From Oscillospiraceae bacterium (lineage in GTDB: Bacteria > Bacillota > Clostridia > Oscillospirales > Acutalibacteraceae), in contig SVPU01000003.1 in NCBI GenBank assembly GCA_015065685.1, positions 1 through 64,000 of the forward strand: 64,000 nucleotides of DNA, given 5' to 3'. The position numbers were made by a program, and so were the translations under genes. Below, piece by piece: positions 15,746 through 24,079 of the stretch. How positions within the stretch are numbered: the stretch's first letter is position 1; each line of letters starts with the position of its first letter. Below the pieces are notes generated by a model. The model was given only the letters and a program-made list of their open reading frames with translations, did no database searches and had not been told where the DNA came from.

Positions 15746-16561
15746 ATGAGCAATACCTACACAGCAACAAGAGAAGAATTTGTAAATAGCTCTAAAATAC
15801 CGCTTAGAGTTATGAAGAGTGAGGCTGCAATTTATGAGGAAATGGCACAGATAATGTTTGACACCATTGTTAAAAATAAGGGTGAGCTAACTGTAATAAT
15901 CTGCCCTGTAGGCCCTGTTGGGCATTATCCGATTTTTGCAGAAAAGGTGAATAAGGCACGGTTATCACTTAAAAACTGCGTATTTATTAATATGGACGAA
16001 TACTTGGATGAAAGCGGTGAACTGATACCCTATGAGCATCCGCTGAGCTTCCGTTTTGCAATGGATAAGTTTCTTTATAGCCGTATTGATGAAGAACTCT
16101 GTGTTCTGCCTGAAAACAGAATTTTTCCTGAGCCTTCAAAGGAAAAAGAAATTGACGCTTTAATAGACAGTTTCGCTAAGGTTGACCTTTGCCTTACAGG
16201 TGTTGGAATAAATGGACACATTGCTTTCAATGAGCCACCCAAAGAAGTTATAAGTGAGGAAGAGTTTGGGAATATCGGCACGAGATGTCTGGATATTGCC
16301 ACCGAAACAATCGTTAACAACGGCTCGAGAAAATACGGCGGTGCGCTTGATGCTTTCCCTAAAAGATGCATAACCCTCGGTATGAGACAGTTACTCAAAG
16401 CAGAGGTTTTAAAGGTTTACCTTTATTGCGATTGGCAATGGGGAATTGCACGGAAAATCGCTTTGGAGGACACCTCTGTAACAGCTCCGGCTTCTTTTCT
16501 GCAAAGTCATAAAAATGCAGAAATGATAATAACAGAAGAAATAGCAAATTTCAAAATTTAA
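15746..16561 (+). CDS. Glucosamine-6-phosphate deaminase/isomerase family protein (NagB-like 1)
   Basis: A 271-residue sugar-phosphate isomerase. INMDEYLD holds the catalytic Asp84, and GVGINGHIAFNEPP holds His158 and Glu163. The Asn before Gly-His is normal for Gram-positive NagB proteins. It should convert an amino-sugar 6-phosphate to a ketose phosphate with ammonia release. It is longer than classical NagB and diverges in the N-terminal phosphate loop (CPVGPVGHYP), so the true sugar may not be glucosamine. GGGGAGG precedes the ATG. The downstream oxidoreductase starts 13 bp later. Confidence 0.8.
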   Translation: MSNTYTATREEFVNSSKIPLRVMKSEAAIYEEMAQIMFDTIVKNKGELTVIICPVGPVGHYPIFAEKVNKARLSLKNCVFINMDEYLDESGELIPYEHPLSFRFAMDKFLYSRIDEELCVLPENRIFPEPSKEKEIDALIDSFAKVDLCLTGVGINGHIAFNEPPKEVISEEEFGNIGTRCLDIATETIVNNGSRKYGGALDAFPKRCITLGMRQLLKAEVLKVYLYCDWQWGIARKIALEDTSVTAPASFLQSHKNAEMIITEEIANFKI

Positions 16562-16574
16562 AGGAGATTAGGTT

Positions 16575-17588
16575 ATGAAAAAGAGAATTGGTATTATTGG
16601 TTTTGGTTGGATAGCAAGGGATGTGCATTTCCCTCAGTATGAGGAAATTAAGGACCAGTGCGAAATAACTGCAGTTTGCGATATTTCACCCGAGGCACTT
16701 AAAAATGCAAAAGAAAAAATCGGTCTTACAGACGACGAACTTTTTACCGATTATAAGGAACTTATCGACAGCGGACTTTGTGATGCGGTTGATATTTGCA
16801 CGCCCAACTATCTTCACTGTGAAATAGCAAAATATGCGCTGAATGCAGGAGTGCGTGCGAGTATCGAAAAACCCGCAGGTATAAACGCTCAAGAGGTTAA
16901 AGAACTTTATGATTTATCGCAAGAAAAGAAGTCGCCTGTGTTTGTTTGCTTCTCTTGGCATCACCGCCCGAACCTCAGATATTTTAAGGACCTTATTGAC
17001 AGTGATATAACAGATGGTATTAACCATATTTATATTAACTGTATTAAAGACAGTGCTTTGTGGCCGGGACGACGTCTTGAATGGAGATTTATTAAAGAAC
17101 AGAGTGGTACGGGCGTTCTTTGCGACCTCGGTTCTCATATGATTGATTTACTTAACTGGATGGGCGCGGATGTTGTTGGTCTTACCGCAAATTACGGCAC
17201 CTTTGTTAAGGAACGTCAACTTATAGGTAGTGACGAATGGGGCAAGGTTACAACAGATGACTGGGCAAATATTATCCTTGATTTAAGTAACGGTGCAAGC
17301 GCAACCGTTAATCTGTCAAGAGGTTGTGCAACCTGCGGAGCGAGAACAGAGGTTGAAATTTTTGGAAATAAGGGAAGACTTAAATTTGCCGATGCTGACC
17401 ACGAGCATATCTTAATAAGTACCCAAAAAGGCGAAGTTGAGAACAGACGTATTCCTGAAGAATATGGTGACCCTCACGAGATGAGACAGTGCAAATCTTT
17501 TGTAAACCTTCTCAATGGTAACAATAGAATTGATAGCAGATGGCAGACATATTCCGCGCGAGCATATGTTATTGCCTTATATGATTAA
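16575..17588 (+). CDS. Gfo/Idh/MocA-family oxidoreductase, probably C-terminally truncated
   Basis: A 337-residue NAD(P)-dependent sugar oxidoreductase: Rossmann start GIIGFGWIARDVH and the family sequence IEKPAG near residue 98. It ends abruptly in SARAYVIALYD, whereas relatives continue about 15–20 residues past this final helix. The next bases belong to a serine-recombinase remnant in another frame, so the natural C-terminus was probably replaced at about 17585–17600. It may still be active, since the lost part is peripheral. It is cotranscribed with the NagB-like gene. Confidence 0.8.
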   Translation: MKKRIGIIGFGWIARDVHFPQYEEIKDQCEITAVCDISPEALKNAKEKIGLTDDELFTDYKELIDSGLCDAVDICTPNYLHCEIAKYALNAGVRASIEKPAGINAQEVKELYDLSQEKKSPVFVCFSWHHRPNLRYFKDLIDSDITDGINHIYINCIKDSALWPGRRLEWRFIKEQSGTGVLCDLGSHMIDLLNWMGADVVGLTANYGTFVKERQLIGSDEWGKVTTDDWANIILDLSNGASATVNLSRGCATCGARTEVEIFGNKGRLKFADADHEHILISTQKGEVENRRIPEEYGDPHEMRQCKSFVNLLNGNNRIDSRWQTYSARAYVIALYD

Positions 17589-17591
17589 AGG

Positions 17592-17976
17592 TGCAGATAA
17601 AATTGCACTTATAACGGATGAATGGTTTATGCAGTTATCCCATAAATACGAAGTGGAGCGTATGGAGCTGAAAACCAAGATCGCATCCTTAAACGAGAGG
17701 ATAAACAATCTTGGCACAATGCAACAGAACAAAGACCGATTTATAGGCGCTATCCGAAGATTTATGGAAATGCAAAAGCTGACTGCACCGCTTCTTCGGG
17801 AACTCATAGATGAAATAACGGTTTATGAAACCGAAGGCGTTGGCAAAAACCGCAGTCAAAGGATAATGATCCACTATAAATTCATTGGGTATATTGAGAT
17901 ACCCGAATGCGGAAGTAATTACAAGGCAGACACACGAAAAGGTGTAGCTGTCGAGTATATTACCAAATCCGCATAA
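17592..17976 (+). pseudogene. 3' remnant of a large serine recombinase (DUF4368 domain)
   Basis: About 125 codons encode only the C-terminal DUF4368 part of a Tn-type large serine recombinase: ITDEWFMQLSHKYEVERMEL, then DRFIGAIRRFMEMQKLT, LIDEITVYETEG, IMIHYKFIGYIEIPE and a final TRKGVAVEY. The resolvase catalytic domain and zinc-ribbon are missing. An in-frame ATG lies at 17515 but codes for unrelated residues. This is the scar of a mobile element next to a tRNA gene. Confidence 0.8.
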
Positions 17977-17983
17977 AACAAAA

Positions 17984-18005
17984 GAGCAGGCTTCAAAACC
18001 TGCTC
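17984..18005 (-). terminator. Minus-strand terminator beyond tRNA-Leu
   Basis: GAGCAGG/CCTGCTC stem with an 8-nt loop; on the minus strand it is followed by TTTTGTTTT. Possibly brought by the recombinase remnant. Confidence 0.65.
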
Positions 18006-18033
18006 CATACATAGCGAAGAAACTCGAAATTAC

Positions 18034-18079
18034 AAAAAAATCGAGTGTCCATAACTCAAATCCGTTATGAACACTCGAT
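18034..18079 (-). terminator. Terminator of tRNA-Leu
   Basis: On the minus strand ATCGAGTGT.CATAAC pairs with GTTATG.ACACTCGAT, followed by seven T. It begins one base after the encoded CCA end of the tRNA. Confidence 0.9.
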
Positions 18080-18080
18080 A

Positions 18081-18163
18081 TGGTGCGGGTGACAGGACTT
18101 GAACCTGCACGCTAAAGCGCTAGCTCCTAAGGCTAGTGCGTCTGCCAATTCCGCCACACCCGC
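18081..18163 (-). tRNA. tRNA-Leu(TAG), CCA end encoded
   Basis: Minus strand. Acceptor arms GCGGGTG and CACCCGC enclose a D arm with GGCGGAATTGGCAGACGC, an anticodon arm CTAGC–CTTAGGA–GCTAG (anticodon TAG in the loop), a long class II variable arm (CGCTTTAGCG) and a T arm GCAGG-TTCAAGT-CCTGT. CCA is encoded at 18081–18083. The 83-nt length, long variable arm and anticodon identify leucine, reading CUA and related codons. Its first 19 bases are repeated at 18352–18370. Confidence 0.96.
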
Positions 18164-18517
18164 AAACATAAGTATTAAGTTGTAGTAAAATGAATAAATT
18201 TAAACTGCAAAAACTTTGGCAGCCGCACTATGCACGCTTTTCCCTCAGAAATATAGTCGCACTGCTCGCTTGGAGCGCTTCGCATTGCTCCTTATTTCTT
18301 CACCTCAGCGCTGTGCCTTTATCATCCACTGGATGCGGCACACCGCTTCGCCCAATTCCGCCACACCCGCGAATGCGACTCAGATTAGTAAAATTGCGAC
18401 ACACCTAACACAAGTAGAGAATGTTTTACCTAAACAATTCTACTTTAAAATCAAACTGTTGTCAAGTAAAAAAAGAGAGAAAGACTCAAAAATGTCGTTC
18501 TCTCTTTTTGTATGAAC
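18164..18517. other. Non-coding stretch with a 19-bp duplicate of the tRNA-Leu 5' end and a minus-strand promoter
   Basis: Bases 18352–18370 (CCAATTCCGCCACACCCGC) repeat the tRNA 5' end (18145–18163) in the same orientation. A minus-strand promoter TTGACA–17–TAGAAT lies at 18465–18437, about 60 nt before the duplicate, which is the place expected for the original tRNA promoter. Between the copies (about 190 bp) are small hairpins such as GGAGC/GCTCC and GCGG/CCGC but no gene I can support. This is either an att-like scar or the remains of a tandem tRNA. Confidence 0.7.
18469..18511 (-). terminator. Terminator of the ceramidase-like gene
   Basis: On the minus strand AAAAAGAGAGA…TTCTCTC followed by seven T, with a short inner CGAC/GTC pairing. 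Confidence 0.8.
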
Positions 18518-19810
18518 TTAATTAGTTATTTTCTTTAAAGCTTCTTTAAAGTTTTTGGTTAACTTTTCGTTTATGCCTTTCTTAAACGGTCCTATAAGAC
18601 CATATTCAACATGGCATTCGGCTTCGTAACCACCCTCTTGTAAAACCTTATCGTCCGGCACATAGGCGCAGGCATCGGTATAGCCGATAAAACAGGTGTC
18701 ATAGTCCTTGAGAGCTTCTTTAACCGTTTTCTTTATCCCGTAGCAAGGCTCACCGCCAATAGTTGCAATTAAGAATTCGGGGGTTAATTTTATAATCTGG
18801 CAGTAAAGGTCCATACTCTTTTCTAACTTTTCATAGCCGCCGTTTGCTATAAGCTCGGAGTTTGTGATGGGTGCACTATGGCCTTGACCTTTATAGAATT
18901 CCCACTCTTTTTGGAAAAGAGATAAAGGCGCGGGGTCCATTTCTAATACTGTTACAAATTCATCGGCTGAAACTGAAAGATCGCTTGTTTTCATAGAGTC
19001 CGACTCTACGATTTTTCCAACCTCTTCACACATACTTGCGGCAAAATTATCAATATCGGCAAAGGTCATCGATTTCCAACCGAAGCTGCCATCATCATTT
19101 TTATTAACAGTGGGTGCAGGTCGCACATCTCCGCCTGCTGATTGGAAGTATAAGGCGGTACAACCGCTGTACTTTGTTTCAAGGTGCTGACACACTCTTG
19201 CGGGGAATTCACCGCTAATGATTTGCTGAGCGGGGTAGAAAACAGGATGGCACGCATAGTTCACAAGAGCCGCTTTGATATTGCCGTTTGTATCTTTCAC
19301 GCACAAAACAAAAAGCTCGGTATCGTGCTCATAATTAAAGTTGGGGCAATTATCGTATTTTCCATTTATAATACCTCGACGACTTATGTTCAAGTCAACA
19401 TCTGCTCTTCCGTATTCAAGTTTCCCCTCAAACATTGAAACAAACGCTCTGTCGATACAGTCCTTACCGCGCTCAATTAAAAATTCCTCGTATTCATCAG
19501 TATGATACCCTGGGTTATATCCTTTAACTGCGGGTGCTGTGTGAGCGTGTGTGTAAGAAACACAAACCGCATCTTTGTTTATTCCGTATTTTTTGAATGC
19601 ATAGTCCTTTAAAGCGTTATTAAGACTACGGTCATGGAAAAGCAAATCAAAAGACATTGTAATAGCTTTATTGGCACCGTCATCAAAAATGATGCATCTG
19701 CAATAAACATCATCGTGAATAGTTATAAAATCAAGTTCGCATTTTCCGCAACAGGCAACCTTGGTTTTGCATTTGGGGGTAATTATTTCTTTTGCTACAC
19801 CAAACTTCAT
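18518..19810 (-). CDS. Neutral/alkaline ceramidase-like amidase
   Basis: About 430 residues. The neutral-ceramidase N-terminal domain is recognisable: SYTHAHTAPA (about 85–94), NYACHPV (184–190) and SAGGDVRP (224–231), which in the family supply zinc ligands and the active-site serine region. It is shorter than secreted ceramidases, lacks a signal peptide and lacks the C-terminal Ig-like domain, so it is probably cytoplasmic and acts on another amide. AGGATGG supports ATG at 19810 over 19822. It is transcribed away from AraC2 and shares its 38-bp control site with the amino-sugar operon. Confidence 0.75.
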   Translation of the reverse strand: MKFGVAKEIITPKCKTKVACCGKCELDFITIHDDVYCRCIIFDDGANKAITMSFDLLFHDRSLNNALKDYAFKKYGINKDAVCVSYTHAHTAPAVKGYNPGYHTDEYEEFLIERGKDCIDRAFVSMFEGKLEYGRADVDLNISRRGIINGKYDNCPNFNYEHDTELFVLCVKDTNGNIKAALVNYACHPVFYPAQQIISGEFPARVCQHLETKYSGCTALYFQSAGGDVRPAPTVNKNDDGSFGWKSMTFADIDNFAASMCEEVGKIVESDSMKTSDLSVSADEFVTVLEMDPAPLSLFQKEWEFYKGQGHSAPITNSELIANGGYEKLEKSMDLYCQIIKLTPEFLIATIGGEPCYGIKKTVKEALKDYDTCFIGYTDACAYVPDDKVLQEGGYEAECHVEYGLIGPFKKGINEKLTKNFKEALKKITN

Positions 19811-19860
19811 ATAAAACACCATCCTATAAGTTATATTCTACATCAAATAGTAAAAAAAGC

Positions 19861-19898
19861 AATGCACTGCATTGATATTTTTTTGGATAATATTGCTC
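19861..19898 (-). promoter_or_regulatory. Control site A (AraC2 regulon) upstream of the ceramidase-like gene
   Basis: A 38-bp sequence whose reverse complement matches 20917–20954 with two differences. It contains the palindrome AATGCACTGCATT. On the minus strand it overlaps a -35-like TTGCTT, with TAGAAT 16 bp further on, then the gene at 19810. Confidence 0.75.
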
Positions 19899-19940
19899 GA
19901 TATTTCTCTTTTTCATTCTAATACTTGAGATTTTTGTTGT

Positions 19941-19997
19941 CAATATTTAAAAAAATGACTCCTAAATATTGCATTTTTGAGGTAGGCGTGTTATCTT
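19941..19997 (+). promoter_or_regulatory. araC2 promoter with inverted repeat and TTGAGGTAGG direct repeat
   Basis: TTGCAT (19969–19974), 17-bp spacer, TATCTT (19992–19997). CAATATTTA (19941–19949) and TAAATATTG (19963–19971) form an inverted repeat ending on the -35 box. TTGAGGTAGG occurs at 19977–19986 and again at 20016–20025 near the ribosome site. Autoregulation is likely but not shown. Confidence 0.55.
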
Positions 19998-20031
19998 AAT
20001 ATTAACCGAATGAATTGAGGTAGGTGAGGTT

Positions 20032-20913
20032 ATGCGAAATCAAGCGAAAGCATATAAAAGGTTTACATTCAAAGATGAAAACCTCAAAATAATACAAAGA
20101 ATAAATTCAACCTCTTTTATAAACACTGCCGAGGAGTATTCAAGCGACTTTCACGAGGAGATTGAAATAAAATTTTTCTTCGAGGGCAGCTCCACCTTGA
20201 TTATAGGGGAGGAGAACATTGTAACCGAGCCGGGCGATGTTATTTTCATTAACCCTTATGAGTTTCACACCACCGTGGGATTTAAAGAGAAAAAGGGTAA
20301 ATACCATCTGCTTATGGTGGGACTCGATTTTTTCAAGGATGAAAACCGCGACCTGCTTGATTTGAGGTATTTATTCATAAAAGAGCATACCACAATAAAG
20401 CATCTTATAAGAGGAAATAAAAGAATTGCAGCCATAATTTCGCAAATTATGACCGAGCTTAACGAAGGCGACGAAATGTATGAGCAGATGATAAGAGGGC
20501 TATTATTAGAGCTCTTTGTTCTGCTCTTGCGAGATTATAAATTCACAACCACCCTTAATTATCTCAACGATAAAAAAATCAGAAATTACGAGCTGATATA
20601 TCCCGCAATAAGAAGAATAAGAACCGATTACCTTTCAAGACCGAGTATTGAAGAATTATCAAATATGTGTGGGGTAAGCAAATATCATTTTTGCAGAATT
20701 TTCAAAAAAGCAACCGATATGACGGTTGTGCAATATCAGAATGAATTCAGGCTTAGAATAGCCGACACCCTTTTGAAAACGAGCGATAAAAACATAAGAG
20801 AGATAGCCGAGAGTTGCGGATTCGATGATGTGAGTTATTTTAGCAGGTGCTATAAGAACAAATTTGGAGAATCTCCGCTTAAAAGCAGGTCAAAAAAACG
20901 CAATAATCAATAA
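20032..20913 (+). CDS. AraC-family transcriptional regulator 2 of the amino-sugar operon
   Basis: A 293-residue activator-type protein. The N-terminal cupin (about 25–110) has the usual FHEEIEIKFFFEG start and EPGDVIFINPYEFH turn. The C-terminal HTH pair (about 190–290) contains PSIEELSNMCGVSKYHFCRIF and then REIAESCGFDDVSYFSRCYKN. It lies between two copies of the same 38-bp site, one serving the ceramidase-like gene on the minus strand and one the operon from 21005, so it very probably controls both in response to a sugar bound in the cupin. Confidence 0.9.
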   Translation: MRNQAKAYKRFTFKDENLKIIQRINSTSFINTAEEYSSDFHEEIEIKFFFEGSSTLIIGEENIVTEPGDVIFINPYEFHTTVGFKEKKGKYHLLMVGLDFFKDENRDLLDLRYLFIKEHTTIKHLIRGNKRIAAIISQIMTELNEGDEMYEQMIRGLLLELFVLLLRDYKFTTTLNYLNDKKIRNYELIYPAIRRIRTDYLSRPSIEELSNMCGVSKYHFCRIFKKATDMTVVQYQNEFRLRIADTLLKTSDKNIREIAESCGFDDVSYFSRCYKNKFGESPLKSRSKKRNNQ

Positions 20914-20916
20914 AAT

Positions 20917-20981
20917 GAGCAATATTGTCCAAAAAAATATCAATGTAGTGCATTGATATTTTTTTATTTATGCAGTAAAAT
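20917..20981 (+). promoter_or_regulatory. Control site B and promoter of the amino-sugar operon
   Basis: The 38-bp match to site A is 20917–20954. It runs into a palindrome with 15-bp arms around TAGTG (20931–20965). TTGATA (20953–20958), 17-bp spacer and TAAAAT (20976–20981) form the promoter, so the site touches the -35 box, a usual place for an AraC activator. The palindrome plus T run could also end the araC2 transcript. Confidence 0.75.
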
Positions 20982-21004
20982 CAAAACAGTGGAGATGATG
21001 TTTT

Positions 21005-21928
21005 GTGAAGAATGTTAAAAACACACCAAAAATTGATATTCACGCTCATGCGGTGGCATTCAGAGAATATTATCCGCCGCACTTTCCGGGTCAATATGAA
21101 TCTGTTTTTATTTCGGCAGAACAACTTATTGAATTTTATGATAAGTTAGGGGTTGAAAAGGGAATATTGCTCCCAATTTCTTCGCCCGAAGGGCAGGTTT
21201 CACCCATGACCAGTGAAGCGTGCAAATATTTGGTTGATAAGTACCCTAACAGGTTTGATTGGTTTTGCAATGTTGACCCAAGAGCCTTTCCAAACACCAA
21301 AGATGGTGATTTGGCACATCTTATAAGGCATTATAAATCACTCGGTGCTAAGGGCGTTGGTGAAATCACAGCTCACATTGCCGCAGATGACCCTAAGGTT
21401 GATAATCTTTTTTCTGCCTGTGAAGAATGTGATATGCCGGTGATTATACATATTTCTCCCACCTATGAATCGGGCTACGGTATATATGATGAAATGGGCC
21501 TTCCAAGACTTGAAAAAATGATAAAGAAGCATCCAAACCTTAAATTCTTGGGACATTCGCAGGCGTTCTGGACCGAGATAACAGGCGATATCAGAGAAGA
21601 AGACCGAATGGATAACCCCGAGCGCAAGATAACTGAGGGCGGTCGTGTTGTTGAACTTCTTCGTAAGTATCCGAATCTCTATTGCGACCTTTCTGCAAAC
21701 AGCGGTTCAAACGCTTTGATGCGCGATCCTGAGTTTGCGGTGAAATTTATCGAAGAATTTTCAGACCGTGTGATGTATGGCTGCGATATATGCCGCCCCA
21801 CAAACACCCATCCTTATCCCTTCAAAGAGTTTTTAGAAAAAATGCTGGATGAAGGAAAAATCAGCGCAGAAAATTATAAGAAGTTAGTTCGTGAGAATGC
21901 TATTCGCATTCTTAAATTGGAGGAATAA
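21005..21928 (+). CDS. Amidohydrolase family 2 metal-dependent hydrolase
   Basis: A 307-residue TIM-barrel enzyme of the amidohydro_2 (ACMSD-like) family. The metal motif is DIHAHA (His13, His15); VIIHISPTYE, LKFLGHSQAFW and the late VMYGCDICRPTN region carry the remaining ligand positions. Reactions in this family are hydrolysis or decarboxylation, and the substrate is not predictable. The start is GTG with GGAG 10 bases upstream; it is the first gene after control site B. The next gene starts 2 bp after its stop. Confidence 0.85.
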   Translation: MKNVKNTPKIDIHAHAVAFREYYPPHFPGQYESVFISAEQLIEFYDKLGVEKGILLPISSPEGQVSPMTSEACKYLVDKYPNRFDWFCNVDPRAFPNTKDGDLAHLIRHYKSLGAKGVGEITAHIAADDPKVDNLFSACEECDMPVIIHISPTYESGYGIYDEMGLPRLEKMIKKHPNLKFLGHSQAFWTEITGDIREEDRMDNPERKITEGGRVVELLRKYPNLYCDLSANSGSNALMRDPEFAVKFIEEFSDRVMYGCDICRPTNTHPYPFKEFLEKMLDEGKISAENYKKLVRENAIRILKLEE

Positions 21929-21930
21929 AT

Positions 21931-22710
21931 ATGCATGTTGTTATACTTACCGATTTAGAGGGAGTTTCCTGTGTTGATTCAATAGATATGATTCCTTACG
22001 CTAACGAGGGTTATAAAAAAGCGTGCGAATATTTAATGTATGATACAAATGCCGCGGTTGACGGTGCCTTCTTGGGCGGTGCCACAAAGGTTACTGTTAT
22101 TGATGGGCACGGCGGTGCAAATAATTTTATTATGGAATTGTTAGATAAGCGAGCAACCTATCTTCCTTGCAGGGAATTTTGCCGCGAGCCGATTGAAAAA
22201 TTCGGATTTGATGCTTTAATGTGCGTTGGAGCACACGCTATGGCGGGAACGGTTAATGCGTTTTTAGACCATACCGAAAGCTCAATTGAATGGTTTGAGT
22301 ATCTCATAAACGGAGTTCCGGGCGGCGAAATGGTGGCAGAGGCACACACCTTGGCGGCAGTAGGAGCGCCCTTTATTATGGCGAGCGGCGATGAGGCTGT
22401 TTGCAAAGAGGCAAAGGAATTGGTGCCAAACATTTCTGTGGCGGTTGTGAAAAAAGCAATTGGTCGCAACAAAGCCGAGTGTTTACCGCTTGAAAAGGCA
22501 ACCGAGCTTATAAGAAAAGCCGCAAAGGAAGCGGTTGAAAACTGCAGTGATATTAAACCAATTGAGCTAAAATTGCCTGCGGAAATTACAGTTACCTTCA
22601 CCCGTAACGATTATTGCGATGAGCATTTAGGCGAGGGTTTAGTTAGAAACGGCAGAACACTAACCAAGAAAATAAATAAAGTTGTTCGTTATACAGACTT
22701 ATTAATTTAA
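21931..22710 (+). CDS. M55-family D-aminopeptidase (DppA-like)
   Basis: A 259-residue zinc peptidase. It keeps the DppA ligands nearly position for position: Asp8 and Glu10 (LTDLEG), His60 (DGHGG), His102 (VGAHA) and Glu133 (GGEM), with His114 as the likely catalytic histidine. DppA removes N-terminal D-amino acids such as D-Ala from peptides and forms a decamer. Its place in an amino-sugar operon suggests a substrate with a D-amino acid amide, possibly from peptidoglycan; this is inference. GGAGGAATAA precedes the ATG. Confidence 0.88.
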   Translation: MHVVILTDLEGVSCVDSIDMIPYANEGYKKACEYLMYDTNAAVDGAFLGGATKVTVIDGHGGANNFIMELLDKRATYLPCREFCREPIEKFGFDALMCVGAHAMAGTVNAFLDHTESSIEWFEYLINGVPGGEMVAEAHTLAAVGAPFIMASGDEAVCKEAKELVPNISVAVVKKAIGRNKAECLPLEKATELIRKAAKEAVENCSDIKPIELKLPAEITVTFTRNDYCDEHLGEGLVRNGRTLTKKINKVVRYTDLLI

Positions 22711-22728
22711 TGAAAAGAGGAAAATTTT

Positions 22729-24051
22729 ATGTCAGAAAAATTAGCATTATTAGGTGGTAAACCTGCAATTGATGAAAAGCCCTATGAAGAGCTTTTTAAG
22801 TGGCCCATAATCACTGCAGAGGATGAAGCAGCTGCTATGGACGTTATCCGCAAAAACAGCTTCTCAGCAACAGATATCACAGAAAAATTTCAGGATGAAT
22901 TTGCAGAGTGGATGGGCAGAAAATATGCTATTGCTTACTGTAACGGCACAGCATCTTTAACTGCTGCAATGTTTGCAATCGGTCTTGGTAAGGGAGATGA
23001 AATTATTTGCCCCACCAAAACCTATTGGGGAAGCGTTTCGCAGGCAATCAACTTTGGTGCTTCTGCAGTTTTTTGTAATATTGATAACAATTTGAGTATG
23101 GACCCCGCAGATCTTGAGCGTTGTATTACTCCTAAAACAAAGGCTATAATGGTTGTTCACTATTATTCATATCCCTGTGATATGGACAAAATAATGGAAA
23201 TTGCCAATAAGCACAATCTTATTGTTATTGAGGATGTTTCTCATGCACAGGGCGTTGTTTATAAGGGCAAAAAGGTGGGAACCTTTGGTCATATTGCTGC
23301 TATGTCTCTTATGAGTGGTAAGGCTTTTGCTGCAGGTGAGCTTGGTATCCTTGTTACTGATGACACAAAGCTTTATGAACGCGCAATGGCTTTCGGTCAT
23401 TATGAGCGTAACAACGAAAACTATATTAAGGAAAGCGATGATTTAAAGGATTATTTCCATATCGCTCTTGGCGGCATCAAGGGAAGAGCAAATCAACTTT
23501 GCGCTGCCCTCGCTCGCGGTCAGCTTAAATATTATGATGAGCGCACAGCAGAAATTCGCAAGGCTATGAATTATTTCTGGGATTTACTCGAAGGAGTTCC
23601 CGGTATTCGCTCAATCCGTGTTAACGAAGAAGAAGGCTCGCATATGGGTGGTTGGTATTCACCTCACGGCATATATATTCCCGAAGAGCTCGGCGGTCTT
23701 TCGGTTAAGAAATTCTGCGAGGCACTTCGCGCAGAGGGTGTTGAAGCTTGGGAAGGCGGAAACTTCTGCTTACATACCCATAAATTCTTCAAGACCTTTG
23801 ACTTTGACCATTCAGGCGCGCCTTCAAGAATTGCGTATAACGACAGGGATGTTCGCCTTGATGATGATAAGTGTAAGCCATCTGAGAGTATTTATTGCTA
23901 CTCTGTTCCGTGGTTTAAGAAGTTTGACAAGGAATGGATAGAAAAATATGCTAATGCCTTTAAGAAGGTAGTTGACAACTACGAGCAGTTATTAGAGGGC
24001 GATGAAAAAGGCGCTCAGGGCGGCAGATGGTACGGAATGGAAAACGCATAA
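22729..24051 (+). CDS. DegT/DnrJ/EryC1/StrS sugar aminotransferase 1
   Basis: A 440-residue fold-type I PLP enzyme. The PLP lysine is Lys198 in LMSGKAFAAGELG and the pyridine-binding Asp169 lies in IEDVSHAQG. The family adds or removes an amino group at a keto-sugar carbon, using glutamate or glutamine. About 30–40% alike by eye to the paralogue at 28909, sharing the EKLALxGG start. A Gfo/Idh oxidoreductase follows, the usual partner that makes the keto group. AAGAGGA precedes the ATG. Confidence 0.92.
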   Translation: MSEKLALLGGKPAIDEKPYEELFKWPIITAEDEAAAMDVIRKNSFSATDITEKFQDEFAEWMGRKYAIAYCNGTASLTAAMFAIGLGKGDEIICPTKTYWGSVSQAINFGASAVFCNIDNNLSMDPADLERCITPKTKAIMVVHYYSYPCDMDKIMEIANKHNLIVIEDVSHAQGVVYKGKKVGTFGHIAAMSLMSGKAFAAGELGILVTDDTKLYERAMAFGHYERNNENYIKESDDLKDYFHIALGGIKGRANQLCAALARGQLKYYDERTAEIRKAMNYFWDLLEGVPGIRSIRVNEEEGSHMGGWYSPHGIYIPEELGGLSVKKFCEALRAEGVEAWEGGNFCLHTHKFFKTFDFDHSGAPSRIAYNDRDVRLDDDKCKPSESIYCYSVPWFKKFDKEWIEKYANAFKKVVDNYEQLLEGDEKGAQGGRWYGMENA

Positions 24052-24079
24052 TTCTAAACTTTTTATAGGGTGTGATAAA

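Noticed and set aside
15746-16561. Asn in GVGINGHIAF taken as loss of the NagB catalytic Asp
   Set aside because: Asn at this place is usual in Gram-positive NagB proteins, so it does not show inactivity.
18190-18515. Open frames of 72 and 99 codons upstream of tRNA-Leu
   Set aside because: They run through the tRNA-5' duplicate, a minus-strand promoter and a terminator, have no ribosome site and no recognisable protein pattern.
21931-22710. Calling the M55 protein part of a dipeptide (dpp) uptake operon
   Set aside because: No peptide transporter genes are nearby; the gene is embedded among sugar enzymes.
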